DNA from: Chrysomallon squamiferum
Taxonomy: Eukaryota > Mollusca > Gastropoda > Neomphalida > Peltospiridae
Reading direction: 5' to 3'
Assembly (NCBI GenBank): GCA_012295275.1
Contig: CM022671.1
Span: 14,313,956 to 14,377,955 of the forward strand
DNA length: 64,000 nucleotides
Shown here: one piece after another, positions 49,910 to 63,106 of the stretch
How positions within the stretch are numbered: the first letter of the stretch is position 1
Layout of the letters: each line of letters opens with the position of its first letter
The notes under the pieces: generated by a model
What the model saw: the letters and a program-made list of their open reading frames with translations, nothing else
What the model was told of the DNA's origin: nothing
Databases searched by the model: none
Program-made: the position numbers and the translations under genes

Positions 49910-52774
49910 TCAATTGAGTACAGCTTGTAAATCTGGTGGATTTTCTCCATAACAGTATTTTGCTTTAGGATCACGATATGAATTTTCATGCTGGACACTC
50001 TGCAACATAAAAAATAAAATATTAGATTAAAAGTATTAATAGACATTTCATAATTTCAAAACATTATAAACAGTAACTAATTCTGGCAATTAAAATGCAG
50101 AAAAAATAAGGTAACAATATGCAACAAATTGTTACATTTATCAAAACTGGACTGTCTCTGATAGAAGGCACTGTAGTGTTAAGTAAATCTAATAAACTGT
50201 GTTTCACCTGAGAAGATGTCCGACACTTCAGTAAACACAGTTCAAAGTGATCTTCTACGAAAGCAAATGGGTTAAACGGTTCATTGCTAGCTTCTTTTAA
50301 AATCCTTGATAATAGTGTTTGCTGAAATAAAACAAAACAAAGTTGTTTTACAGACACAGAATAAGACTTAGGTATTAATATTAACAAACTAAAATTTTTT
50401 TAAAATATCACAAAATACATGTATGTATCCATAAAAAAATAAAAAATAAAAACAAATTGGAAAATTAACATTTTAAATAATCTAAATAATTTGAAGTGTA
50501 CCTTTGGTGACACAAAGGAATAATCTCAAGATGTTTTCCATACTTCCATGTTATTATTAATTTTTTTTTTTTTTTTTTTTCCACCATTCTAAGCTGGTAA
50601 TGTTAATTTTATAATTCTTTCCTGAAAACATTTTTTCAGTTCTCCTGGATTTAAAAATACCCTGTCTACAACAGTAAATTTTTCATTGATTTGGAAAAAT
50701 AAAAAAGTAAATAAATGTACTAACAGGTTAACAAAATTATTAATAATACAAAAAGTTTCAAGAAATAATATACTTTGTCTGGTTGCAGACAGCAGGAAAT
50801 GCAATACTCATAAACAGCACAACACTTGTTTGTCAGACAGCTCTCACAGTGGTATCGTTTACTAGAAGTTGCACGCACATTACAACAATCACCAGGACCA
50901 AGATGTTCACGTTTGCAAACATAACCTGACAAAATATATATTAAAATAAATCAGTACACAGTGTTCTTTAACAACCTTAGACTATAGATCAATACTCATC
51001 TTATTAATAATGCTAGTTAATTTAGATATTTATTATCAAAAATAATTATGTAGCTAAATACAGATGATATAAACTGTTAAAACGATAGACTCATACTGAT
51101 CTTATTAATAAGACTGGTAAATTATAATATTTGTTACCAAAAATACTAATGCAGCTAAGTTATAAACTGTTATAAAAAATCTGAATAAAAATTAATATTT
51201 GCAACATTTTAGCTATATTGTTTTAAACATATTTCACAAATTTGAAAATTGATATTTAATTGATACTTCAAGCTAAATAAAAATATCTTACCCCTTTCAT
51301 CTGCTATGAGATGAATGCCTTGTACAGAGTTACGGCACTTGAACACTTTTGTATTATTGCCAACTTTCTCTGGCTCATCAGGGACTTTTGGCTGCCATTG
51401 AAACGGTTTCCTCAGAGTTTGCTTCACCTCATATTCATCAAGGACAAGATCTCTAGACTAAAAAAAATATATATATAAAACTATAATTATGGTTAACAGG
51501 CTTCAAAAAAAATATTACATATATAATCACTCAAATCAGGACATTTTTAACAAATTTCATTTTAAATTTCACATACATGACCAAGTTATAAAATCAGTCA
51601 CATGGACCTGGTGTATTTGTTTCTATGTGCACCTGTATCTATGTGTAAGTAAAGGCATTTTTTTTTGTTTTTTAACAGCTGTACAAGGTAAACTCAGCAT
51701 GTTTGAAATTGAAATAAAGAAAAAGTTGTTTAAAAGAAGTATAGAAAGAGTAGATAAAGGTGGTAGGGAAAAGAAATTATGTTGGTGAAGAAGGGTTCAC
51801 AAACTGTGATGTAACAGGTACAGCTTATCCAGCAGACATTAAGCAATGTTTTATCTTATACGCATAGTTTGCAGCACTACTGAACTGTTAATGGAGGAAT
51901 TTTTGTAATGAAAATGTGCAGAAACTGTATTTTTGTATTATTTACATTTATAAACTTTTGCACATGGATATATGTTTCAAAACAAAATATTTAGTGATAA
52001 AATCTGTGTGTGTGTGTGTGTGTGTGTATGTGTGTGTATGTGTGTGTATATATATAATTTTGTGCTTATTTTATTGACATGGGGTAATAAAATAATATAT
52101 ATTTGTAATTTTATATACAGTGTTAGTTAAAACTTAAACCTTTTAAATTTAGCTCATTATATACTGATAGTGATAATGCAACTGGCCGATACAACAGGCA
52201 TTATTAACTTAAAATTCAAAATGCCTGAAATAGTCGGATGCTAGGTTTATAAGTCCTATTACAACGCTAAAATGATAATTACAATATCTCATTGACACAG
52301 AGAAATTCCGTACAGATTCTTATATCTGAAATCCTTTCATTTTATCAAATTACTGTTTCCCTTGGACGTCGCCATCTAATGTATTTGTAGTCGGTTTATA
52401 CTACACAAGTTACTAATGATCCGTGTCATTCATACTAGCATAACTAAATTTCATCTGTCACTACCGCTAGTAGTGCTAAAGACATATAATATAATTATAA
52501 TATATACTGATTATTATTCTTAAAGTTCTTAGTTTGAGTTTGGTGGTCAAACCCCCAAACTCCAACCCTTATTTAAATAACAATAAACTGATATCTTGCA
52601 TACTAATTTTATAATGTATCAGTAAATTAAAAACATATTCATTGTTTTTACCTTTGAAAATACAGAAACCAAGAAATACAAGAGGGAACTTATAAAAATA
52701 GCACCTAACACCCAGCGTTTTCGAAACACTCGGGTGATAAACATTGGTATCGTAACATTACACAGAGTCAGCAT
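49910..52774 (-). CDS. SPRING1: SPRING1, Golgi regulator of SREBP processing
   Basis: Five exons: 52652-52774, 51292-51457, 50774-50925, 50208-50321 and 49910-49999. They join in frame to 214 residues; human SPRING (C12orf49) is 205. The N-terminus has a basic RVFRKRW before a single hydrophobic signal-anchor (about residues 22-39), making it a type II membrane protein. The lumenal part contains the family blocks [19 protein letters not shown], a cysteine cluster ending [30 protein letters not shown] and [19 protein letters not shown]. The conserved cysteines are present. Known role in vertebrates: it resides in the Golgi, supports SCAP recycling and site-1 protease function, and so enables SREBP activation. 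It is divergent from RNFT (start codons 965 bp apart) and in tandem with the TBC/C2 gene. Confidence 0.94.
52005..52056. repeat. (TG)n microsatellite
   Basis: An imperfect TG repeat of about 50 bp grading into TA, in SPRING1 intron 1. Confidence 0.85.
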
Positions 52775-53739
52775 ATACTTTGTTAGTTTGTATATTCGTA
52801 CTTGAATGTGAAATTTCTACCATTCTTGTAGCTGTATCAGTAAATTGTTTTTATTAATGATACTGTTAATTTGGATATCGCTTTAAGGAATTACATTGTT
52901 TGTGCGAAAGTCTAAATATTTATGATAGCTTTGATTAAAGATTATTAGTGTAGATATGAAGCTATTTTCGATTGGCTTTCACCGCTAAGTTAAACCAATG
53001 GAATATGGTCTTTCATACAGTGAAATAATGTAGACGGAATTGAGAAAAATGAAACTTTAGCTATGTTACGTATGTAGGAACTTCATAAGGAAGTTACCAG
53101 GTGTTTGTTTTACATTGTAATGATAATGATAATATTGTCCATTTGTCACCTACAATAAATGGAATAATATAAATGTAAGCAATTTAAAGACTCATTATGC
53201 TGACACCAGTAATATTGCTTTTAATAAAAAATAGATTTAATATTAAACGTGACGTATGATTATTATTTTTTTTTTTAATATGACATCAACTTTTAAGATT
53301 AAAGAAAAATTCAGTATTGACAGATCTGTGAATTCATACTGTCTTAGATAAAACAAAACAGCATATCCTCAAACCATTTGCACAATAACTTGTAAGGAAA
53401 ACGGAATTACAGATGATGATGAAATATATGTCGATTGTCATGTCTAAACTTAAAAATAATATATATATTTTTGGATGATGATAAAATGATTATTTAATTG
53501 CTAATTTACTTTTTTAATTAATCATATTCTTAATTATATTGGTGGTCATTAATAAGTCTTATATGTATGAACATTTTGTCAATTTAAAAAAAAAAATTTT
53601 TTTTTTTTTTTTTTTTAATTATTGTTATTATCATTATTTGTTGTAGTAATAGGAGGAATATTAAATTTTATTTCTTTTATTTATAAACTGCTCTCAGGTG
53701 AATTTTTGTACTGAAAATAGTGGTTGTCATTAACTGAAA
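52775..53739. promoter_or_regulatory. Bidirectional SPRING1-RNFT promoter interval
   Basis: A 965 bp head-to-head interval. A pyrimidine tract ending CTCTCAG at about 53681-53697 looks like an acceptor for a 5' UTR exon that includes the RNFT start. An inverted CCAAT-like GATTGG near 52970 and a CCAATGG near 52996 are possible core elements. Low-complexity A and T runs occupy 53586-53617. Confidence 0.45.
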
Positions 53740-56700
53740 ATGCCAGAAAGTAATCCTTCAAGTGGGCCACCATCTGAACAAACATTAACATGGAGGATTG
53801 GAAATTTTGAAGTTCCTTCAGTTATTGGACACAATTTTAGTCAAGGGATTTTACAAAATATACCATCACATTTAAGTGGAGCCCAGACAACAGCAAACAT
53901 GCACAGACTTCCGTCAGCTGTTGTTTCAGAACCCTCAGTTGTATTGAACATGCCAGCTGAGCCTTCCCAGTATACCCACACTGAACGATCCAGTGTTGTC
54001 AGATTTCCTGTAGCTTACACACTTTCGCATAATCATTCTAATAATGGGGTTCAGGATGAAAATCAAAACGGTAATTTTGACACACTCCAATCTGCTGCTG
54101 CTGGACATGCACACAGACTTCATGGAAACGGTTTGAATGAAACCCAGGATTGGAGGCCGTTCATAGAATGGTTGCAGAAAGCTGGAATATTCTTTGTGAT
54201 TCTCTTTGTTAAACTGATTTATGATCATAGACTAGGTAAGTAATACATGAGGATTCCAAAGTATTGTTGAATCGTGAACTGATTTCAATAAAATAAATGT
54301 TTATAAAATTTATAAACAAATTATATAATATATGCTTCTGAGGTGAACCTAATTTCTCTGAAATAATATATAGATTTGGGATTTGAATATCTGTAAGTAT
54401 ACTTGTGTTTAACTTTCATTTTGGGGAAATTCTTGGTGAAGACATTAAAAATCTTGATGAAATGGGACAGTTCAGACTATTCTGTAGTATTAATTTTATG
54501 TGTGTTTGTGTGTGTAAATATATCTCAGTTTTATTTTTTATTTTAGGGGTATTAGTATTTCTCGGTCTTGGAGGAACATTCTACTATGCAAATATGAAAC
54601 TTGTACATTTTATCCATCAGTCTGCAGTAAGGGTAGGTTGGCCATTGTTTTCTACACACAAGCACATATTTATTTTTTGGAATTTTAAAAATTACATTTT
54701 ATCATACAACAATACACAGCAGTTTATTTTTACCCATAATTAAAAATGTACAAGAATAGTAAAAGACTACTCTGAGTAATAACCATGTAACAATTAATGT
54801 TATATATTTTTGATATTTAACATATTTAATATTTTAACAAAGAATGAATAAATTTAGTATTTAGCTTATCAGGTAAACTATATAATGACAAGAAATCATG
54901 CACTTATTTTATTTTATTTAAGGAAACTCGTTCCAGATGTGCTATATTTCCATGGCAATCTGTATGGCTTGTGATATTCTTGTCTTCTAACATTGGGATG
55001 ATTTTCTCTGTCTTCCGACATCAGCGTTTGTGGAATATGTAAGTATTATTAATTACCTTGTAATTCTGTTTTATGTGTTCTGTCTGCCTCTGTAGTAAAA
55101 AAAAATTTAATATATTATATTGCATATCTTAGAATATTTGCATTGTAAAATATCAGCATTGTCATGAAGCCCAAGCTTGCTGATAAATTTCAGATTTATC
55201 GATTACTTTAATGTTGTTGTTTTTTTCCCATAGAAATGAACAAAACATTCATAAAAATGTATTTAGGACTTACTATTATTTTATAGATTTTTAAAAATGT
55301 TATTTTATTTCGTCACTACACAAACCACAAACAATGGCAAAGTATTTTAAATCTTTGAAATAACTTTTATAACTTACGATCTTACTATGTGCTGCATATT
55401 GTAGGTTGATCATGAAAATGCCAAATTTTGAGACAGTAGATTTCTGGGTTCTTCTTTGGGTGGTACTTCTCACAGACTACATCATCAAGTTTGCTACAAT
55501 TGTTGTCAAAGCACTCATGTCTTTGATTCCTCAGACATGCCTGCCTCATCGAAGAAGGGTAACTTTAACATATTTTTTGTGAAGTGAATGATATTTTTTA
55601 GAGTCAGCTAGATTATTATTATTATTACAAAATTAATCATTATAATTATCAGGATGTTTATAACTATTCGGCAGTATATTTGTTAAACTACACAACAAAA
55701 TAGAATGATTTTTATATATATATATATATATAAATTATGTTTTGATTTAAGTCGAGTAACGCTTCAGACAGGAATTCTTATTTTTCATTATCAAGATCAC
55801 AGATATCAACATTTCAGTTTTAATTAACCAGTGATATCTATCCCAGATCCAACTTCAGATTTACATTTCTCATTAAGATGTCAGTTAAATTAATATTTAT
55901 TTGTTTTTAATTGTATTAATAAATTATTTTTGCTTTTCAGGGCAAATATTTTATGTTTGTGGAGCACTTGTCACAGTTTTACAGAAACCTGACTCCCATT
56001 ATTCCATGGATTCACTTTTTATCTGATGGAGCAGACACTGGTCGATGGTTTTCAACATTTCTCATCATTGTATATATGATTTTTAAGACAAATAATATCT
56101 GGGGAATGTCATCTGCTTTGAAAAAAGCTTTCCAGAGACTTCGAGTAAATACCGTAAGAGTTTTATTTTATGTTATGTTTATTTTCCCACTTACACTGGC
56201 ATGAACAATATTTTGTAATAAATTCATATTGATTAAATCATCTATAAGTATGTGTAATGATGAAATAAAAAATGTGACATTTTCAGGCATTTGGTATCAA
56301 ACCTAATTCTGAAGATCTGAAATGTCGAGGAGATCCCTGTCCTATATGTCAAGATGATGTCAAAGATCCTGTCATGTTACCTTGCAAGGTGAGACATCAC
56401 TAGTTAGATCACATTAAAATTAATATATAACTGATACACAGTTCATAATTTAAAAGCAGTCCTAGTTTCACAGTGAAAAATACAAAAAATCTTACCAGTA
56501 AAACAAATATCTGCTAAGCACTATATCACCTCTCATTATTTGTACTATTCCTAACTATTTGTATGGTGCAACACAACCTATGTTAGAACTATGTTGAATA
56601 CCAATCCTGAAACTTCAAGGGAGATAAATCTATGTAACATAATAACAAGACTGTCACTACAAAAACAGTACATCTGACTTTATCTTATTCTAATAATTAT

Positions 56701-56841
56701 TACTTGCAGCACATATTCTGCGAGGATTGTGTTTCTGTTTGGTTTGACCGAGAAAGAACGTGTCCCATGTGTCGTGCAGAGGTTACTGAAAACCCAGTCT
56801 TCCAAGATGGCAGCACAAGCATGCATTTACAGTGGTACTGA
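53740..56841 (+). CDS. RNFT1/RNFT2: RNFT1/RNFT2-type RING finger transmembrane E3 ubiquitin ligase
   Basis: Seven exons: 53740-54235, 54547-54632, 54923-55038, 55405-55558, 55941-56153, 56287-56388 and 56710-56841. They join in frame to 432 residues; human RNFT1 and RNFT2 are about 435-445. A polar N-terminal region of about 145 residues precedes at least five hydrophobic segments (about 150-163, 166-186, 205-225, 247-270 and 318-335). A C-terminal RING follows from residue 373: CPIC, then CKHIFCEDC, then CPMC, with the family tail [15 protein letters not shown] proteins are ER-membrane E3 ligases; RNFT1 acts in ER-associated degradation. The sequence looks like the pre-duplication orthologue of both vertebrate genes. 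A poly(A) signal AATAAA is at about 57198-57203. Confidence 0.94.
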
Positions 56842-57728
56842 GCTGCTTCTGTTGCCTTCACATTTAACTCAGCTCGCTTACATTTTGTATTTATAACTGT
56901 CTTTTAAGTAGAGGAAATAATATGAACCACACAATAAGTTATCAAGTTGAACAGTCATGTAGAATTACACTTTTTTAATTTAAAGTAGTACAGACTGCAG
57001 TGAAGGATTTGGTTGCTTTAAAAACAAAACAAAAAAACACACGTTTTTTTTTTTTCTTTTCTGTATTACCATTATTGACGTTATTTAAAACAGAAGATTT
57101 TGGGTCTGGTTTAAAAATCTATTTTTTGACGAATTATCTGCAAATATTCGTATTATAATTTTAAGTTTTGTTCTAATTGTCATGACTGTGATATGAAAAT
57201 AAACAAATGTTATCAATATATCATGACTATGTAATTAATTAATGTAGTATCTGTGTTTATGTTGAATGAACAAATTCAGTAACATTTAACTGTTGAAAAT
57301 TTCAAATCAGTTATGGGTTCACAATTACAGAAATGGGAAGCCCTGTCAATGAATGGATTTAACTTTAAATGTCATAAATAAAATAAGAAATATGGGTTTG
57401 TTGGAGAAAATCTTCATTATTATTATCTTGTACTGATTATTTTGATAAAGAATTTATTTTTAAATTATTGAATATTATTCTGTTTTAGTATTGATTCGCT
57501 ACAGGTTCATTTGCATTGGTTATGGAAATGTGTACACTGTTGTTGAAGCTTAACAAATAATGATTGTTTGGCAAATTCAGATTAATTGCATTTTTTGAAG
57601 ATTAATTACATAATTCGATCTATTATAGCAGCCAACAAGGCGTCAGAAACCATGAACGGCTGCATAAGGACAGACTTCGAAATTTCAGATCTGTAAAACT
57701 CGACATTCAACAATATTTTTACTAAAAG

Positions 57729-57764
<36 letters not shown>

Positions 57765-60304
57765 AAATATTATAGTAAAAAAAAAAAAAAAAAAACCTTT
57801 TTATTGAAATTTTAAAACATTGTTTAGATTTATTTTAAAGAGTTTTGTCATACATAACTGAGATATGTCATAAACTCATATTTTAAGCGCCAGCACTGAA
57901 CCGATATAAGAAGTATTGCCTATCGTTTTTATTTTAAGAAGCATTCTTAGACCATTACGAGATTCACAATACAGTTACGGTTATAGATTAAAAAAAATAA
58001 AAAAATAAAAATAAATATTGAGATTAAAAAATATATTTTTACGACTCAGAACTGATAAATAAAACACGTAATTTGATAATAGAGAAAACTATTTTTCCGT
58101 ATGAAAAATGTAGACCTATATTATTCTATTAGTTTCTCTTTTAATTAACCAATGTTATGGGAAATTCTTTTTTTCGCTCTGTAATGGAAGGAATAATGAT
58201 CTCTACTAGTTTTTGTCTTATATATATAATTAATATTATTTTTCTTCTTCTTCTTATAATTATTATATTATTTTACACACACACACAATCATATTATTTT
58301 TTATTTATTTATAATCAATAACTCGGATTAGCAACGTAAAAAAATAAAAGATCGATTAATGTGCCTTTGTCGAATGTATTTAAAGCAGGAAGAAACTACC
58401 TGTTGTATACAAAAATTAGAGAGTAAATAATTATAGAACTCCACTTTTGATCTAGACTTTCATCAGGTAATATTTTTCGCAGCTATTAATATAAATTTCA
58501 CGTCAGTACATGACTTGAGTCTGCGAATTGTTTGTTTACGATGAACTACCGTATTTCATTAATATCATTCAAACAACAATTCGTTGCTTGCTAGCTTAAA
58601 TATAGAGTATTTTTCTTTGATACATGAAAGGTGCTATTCATTTGCCATATGTAAACACTGCCAACTACTTTAACAATGGTCACACATAGTACTTGACCTT
58701 AGTCTTGTTTTGTAGCTCATGTTGTCCCTGACATCATGTTAATACCGTCAAACAGAGAGCACAGCCTTTCTTTAGAGTTTATATCAACATCATAAAAATA
58801 ATTACCAATAATCTGTAACTGCATGTTGAAGAATAGACAAATATATGTGCTTTGTAAATGCTATTAAAACTAAAAGTGTAATTAATAAATATTTTCATTT
58901 ACGTTTTACAGTGTACACTAATATACTATGCATAGTTTTGCAGTTGTAGGCCTATTACATAAATGCTGAAGTGTATGTGTGTGCATCAGTTTTCATAGTT
59001 AAATATTATATGAAAGACACGAAATACAACTTTGGTATTTATTTTAGTTATTAAAAATATTAAATCATCAGTTTTACTGATATCTTATTACTCTGTATGC
59101 GGTCTTCTGAAGTTCAGTTAATGATAAAAGAAATATGGCTAATAATAAAATACAAAATAAATAAAATAAATACTTAACGGTTTAAATATTATTTTACTGG
59201 AAAAAAGTGTTAATATTATATTAGATTGACAGTACATAAACTGATGGTTTAATAAACGTGTATTAAAAGCGTTATTTAAAAAAAAAAAAAAAATTGTTAA
59301 TTAAAAAAATATATTTGGATTTAATTTATAGGTTCTGCTAAAAACGTAAACAAAAAACACCATAAACAGTCCAAAATTTATAATCTACAATAAAAAAAAA
59401 ACAACAAACAAACAAACAAACTAAACAACAACATATTCATAATCACGTATCACGCAAGCTTAGTCAGTTTTCATTCCTTTGTCGACAACTTCGTGTTTTA
59501 TTGGCAGTGCCAGTGATATGTTACATCAGTGAGTTAAAACTAGTTTGGCATTTTCCGAGGATCAATATGTCGATTTCAATTGTAACGACAATAAGCTGTA
59601 GTTGCTACATGGTCAGATTTTTCTCTGGTATTTCTGTGCGGCGAGGGCTATGAACTTATTATTAACTGATAATGGATTTGATCGTCGACTCGTGTGGGTG
59701 ACGTCTGGAAGACGTTGTTTATCAACAGCAGTTTAAATCTTGTTAATTTACCATACAGACAGCCTTGTACCATTTGTTTGCCTTCCTGACTGGAATATGA
59801 CATATCTGTTTCAAAATATTTACTTATGTATTTTTTTTAAAGGAAAAGTAAGTAATATATTATGTTCATAGACATTATCTACAGTACAAGATAGTTAACA
59901 ACGTTTAGGAAAGAGATCACACTTGTTGGTCGCGATATGTTCAGCCCGCTTTAGTTACTATCTTAACTTTTCCGTGAAACGAGTTGTTGGACATGAAACG
60001 ATCCAGAATATTCTTCATATTTATTTGTCCGTGCACAAAGAGACAGTTGCTGTTGTTCAAACAAAATCAGAAATAATAACACGACTCCAGCATAGCGGTT
60101 TGTATAGATGTGTTCAACGTTATTAACTGAGAAATGACATTCGTACCAGAAAACTGATATTGGCACATTCATAAAAACTTCACGAGCCACAATAGATAAA
60201 AATTTCTAATATTACAAAATAGCAGGCAAACGTTTCTGTATTTGAAGAAAAGATTTTTCTTAAACTTTTAAAAGGATAACAGAATAATTATAAAAAGTAA
60301 AATA
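56842..60304. other. RNFT 3' UTR and intergenic region
   Basis: No coding exon is supported. The interval contains the RNFT 3' UTR (AATAAA near 57198), an A-rich low-complexity block at 57727-57796 and short AC and AT runs. The last several hundred bases are probably the promoter and 5' UTR of the ankyrin gene. Open frames at 59923-60126 (plus) and 59963-60190 (minus) overlap each other and resemble nothing I know. Confidence 0.5.
57727..57796. repeat. Poly-A low-complexity block
   Basis: Two long A runs separated by a short AT-rich spacer. It could be the tail of an old retro-insertion, but no matching body is visible. Confidence 0.8.
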
Positions 60305-61954
60305 ATGGAAAAAACTGTTGAAAAATTTCTTGAAGCAGTGAAGAAAAACAGGAATACTAAGGAACTGAAACGGTTTTTACTCAATTCGAAGAAAAACGAG
60401 GTGATAGCCTGGAAAGATGAAAATGCTATGGACTTATTGCATCATGCAATTATTCTCAACAGTCCCGAAGCTGTTCAGCTTCTTTTGTCCGAAGGTTATT
60501 TTCAAGCTCCATATCAACCTTTATCAAACGTGTATGCACATCTAACGTGTCACCTAGGTTACGGAACAATTTTGAATCTACTTTTACAGTACAGACCAGA
60601 CGACTTCCGATTAAAAAGTAAAGTCAGTATTCCTAAAAATACTCTTTTCCCTTCTGACGATTGTGTCCAGACTGTCGAGAAATTTCCACTGGACATAGCA
60701 GGAGATGAAGGGCACATTGAATGCGTGAAAATAATTCTGAATGTGTTTGTACTGAAAGCCAATCCTGACACTCCTTCAAAAGGGGATGTAACCCTCGCTT
60801 GTGTAGCCAGTTCACCGTCTGCTCTGAAATTACTTCTGACAGAGAAACAACGGTTAGAGGAAATCAAGCATGCTGTGGAAGTGTGTCTAAAACGAGCCCA
60901 CCCTGAATGTTTAGATATTCTGTTAAAACTGAAGCTTGATACCTCATCATTGTTCAAACACATGAATTTCTTTCATGTTCTGTACACATATAGCTCTAAG
61001 TTTGATGAAGATGGATACTTCAACTTACCACAGATGACATCAGTGCTTATCGAGAATGGTCATTCGATAAATGCCAAATCGCCACCAAGAACGTATCCAC
61101 TCTACAGTCTTCTAAGTCAAGCTTTTTGTCAAAACTACGATTATGTAAAACAGTACATCAAATGTCTTGAAATGCTCCTAAAACATGGTGCTGATCCATG
61201 TTTCGATGAAGTCGCTTATGAAAAGTCACAGGTAAAACGTGGAGTAAAACCAGCAGTGGGTCGCACTGCGTTTTCTTCAGGACTGCATTGTCTTCTGGAA
61301 ACTGTTGAGATTTATGCCACCTACCTGGAATCACGAACCTTGGCTATTAAATTCGTCCTGCAGTGTGCAGACACACTTGTACGTTTCAATGCCTCTGTAA
61401 GGCAAATTGGTCGAATTGGCGACAGCACCAGCTCTTTGCTAGGGAATATTTTGCATCAGTATGCTAAATCTAGTGTGACTATTGGAGTGGACCTTGAAAT
61501 TTTGCGATGTATATTAAGACACGGAGCAGATCCCGACTGTAAAGTTGCAGGAAAATATGCAATAAATGTGTATATTGACAAGCTGTATGAAAAACTGTCA
61601 TCGGGAGAAATCGAAGATGGTGAACAACAGCGCATGGAAGATTCCAATACCATGCTTGTAATATGCGAGTTCATGACTAACCACGCCATTAAAGAAGCGG
61701 CTCGCATCAACAAAATAGAACATTCGTTTGAAATATCTCGTCACGTTAAACCTTACGTGAAATTTTTCAACGCTGAGTTGGAGAACAGGACAAAAGTCGT
61801 AAAATCTCTGCGTCGGATGTCCGCTTGGGTCGTGTGGTTGCGATGCCAAATGAAAGCGACAAGAGTTTATTCACTGAAAGTTTCAGCCAGAATAAAAACT
61901 GATATCATTCCTCTCTGCGACGGAGTAGCCACACCTTTCGTTTTAGCAGTCTAG
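60305..61954 (+). CDS. Intronless ankyrin-repeat protein with possible SOCS-box-like C-terminus
   Basis: One uninterrupted 549-codon frame. Ankyrin-type helices recur: MDLLHHAIILNSPEAVQLLL, FPLDIAGDEGHIECVKIILN, LKLLLTEK, CLDILLKLKLD, SVLIENGHSINA, IKCLEMLLKHGADPC and LEILRCILRHGADPDCK. At least six to eight repeats span about residues 40-425, several degenerate. The C-terminal 50 residues (SLRRMSAWVVWLRCQMKATR, then a basic/hydrophobic stretch) loosely resemble a SOCS box, which would make it a cullin-RING adaptor; this is uncertain. Base composition is visibly richer in GC than the surroundings. The lack of introns among intron-rich neighbours suggests a retrocopy or a member of a lineage-expanded family. 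AATAAA at 62081-62086, about 127 bp past the stop, is a good poly(A) signal. The first ATG was taken as the start. Confidence 0.82.
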   Translation: MEKTVEKFLEAVKKNRNTKELKRFLLNSKKNEVIAWKDENAMDLLHHAIILNSPEAVQLLLSEGYFQAPYQPLSNVYAHLTCHLGYGTILNLLLQYRPDDFRLKSKVSIPKNTLFPSDDCVQTVEKFPLDIAGDEGHIECVKIILNVFVLKANPDTPSKGDVTLACVASSPSALKLLLTEKQRLEEIKHAVEVCLKRAHPECLDILLKLKLDTSSLFKHMNFFHVLYTYSSKFDEDGYFNLPQMTSVLIENGHSINAKSPPRTYPLYSLLSQAFCQNYDYVKQYIKCLEMLLKHGADPCFDEVAYEKSQVKRGVKPAVGRTAFSSGLHCLLETVEIYATYLESRTLAIKFVLQCADTLVRFNASVRQIGRIGDSTSSLLGNILHQYAKSSVTIGVDLEILRCILRHGADPDCKVAGKYAINVYIDKLYEKLSSGEIEDGEQQRMEDSNTMLVICEFMTNHAIKEAARINKIEHSFEISRHVKPYVKFFNAELENRTKVVKSLRRMSAWVVWLRCQMKATRVYSLKVSARIKTDIIPLCDGVATPFVLAV

Positions 61955-63073
61955 CACTACTCTCACTGTCAAAACAAGACATAGTAGAACTTTTACTGAA
62001 GTAGACTGAAATTCTGTGGCTGAATATTTGTTCAGATCCTGTTACTACATTGTTGGATTAGCAGTAATTTAATAGGGTTCAATAAAATTTTTTATGGAAG
62101 TGACATTTTTTGACATATACCAGTGTTTATTTTAGATGTTATAGTTATTATGTTATTATTACTATTTGTTGTTGTTATATTCAGATTTGTTCAAGGTTTT
62201 ATTTTTTTTTTATTATTATGATCCTAAATTTAAGCAGAATTATAAAAATGTAGTGTTACACAGAAACTGTAAATCACGGAAATTTTGTTTCCCCTAGTAG
62301 GTTTTGACAAAGGTTTAAGACAATTTTGGTTTGAAATGCACATTATGAAATTATCCTCCAATTAAACAGAACGAGTAGCGACATTTGTTGTAGATCTCAG
62401 CTAGTTTAAGCATAAAGTTTTATAAAGTTTCAAAACCCTTTCTGCAGGCTAAGTGTCCGTCTAAGAATAAAGAGATGATATATAGCACAGAAACTACATC
62501 TTATATCTACTGGTATAAATTCAGTTTATACATGTATTTTTAACAGAAATACATGTAACATTAATAAACAGATGTCCAGATTCCAATTAACATAATTTAA
62601 AATATCAGTTTTTATTTAGTAAATTGGTTAAGTCACACCGTCGTCAATTGTATATCTGTCTGTGATGTCTCCAGTGGTTTGCAGATTGGACATTTTATTT
62701 AGAATTTAAAACATTCAAACAACAAACGTCTTTACGACACAGCACTTAAAGTAACTTTTATTTTAAAAATTCTCACTGTTTTGTTTTACTTTTACAAACT
62801 GTTGATTTAATAAGGAATAAATAAATTTAAAATCTTGTTTGTTTGTTATTGCTGTTATTTATTTATTATTATTATTATAATTTTCTTTTCCTTTTTCTTT
62901 TTTTAGTGAATTTTTGAATTGTAATGCTTCTTACTGTTGAAAATCTGCAGACACACACACACGAAAAAGAAATTTACGCAGATTTCTTGTGTGTGCTAAT
63001 TTAAGTTAACATGCATACACTAAGTATATACACTTGTCGTTTAACTTTATTTATAACTTTTATAAATATTATT

Positions 63074-63106
<33 letters not shown>

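Noticed and set aside
51489-51788. 99-codon plus-strand frame
   Set aside because: It falls in SPRING1 intron 1, is low in complexity, and has no similarity or splice support.
59923-60190. Overlapping plus and minus frames upstream of the ankyrin gene
   Set aside because: They are antisense to each other, resemble no family, and lie where the ankyrin gene 5' flank is expected.
60559-61849. Minus-strand frames of 60-134 codons
   Set aside because: They are shadows of the intronless ankyrin gene.
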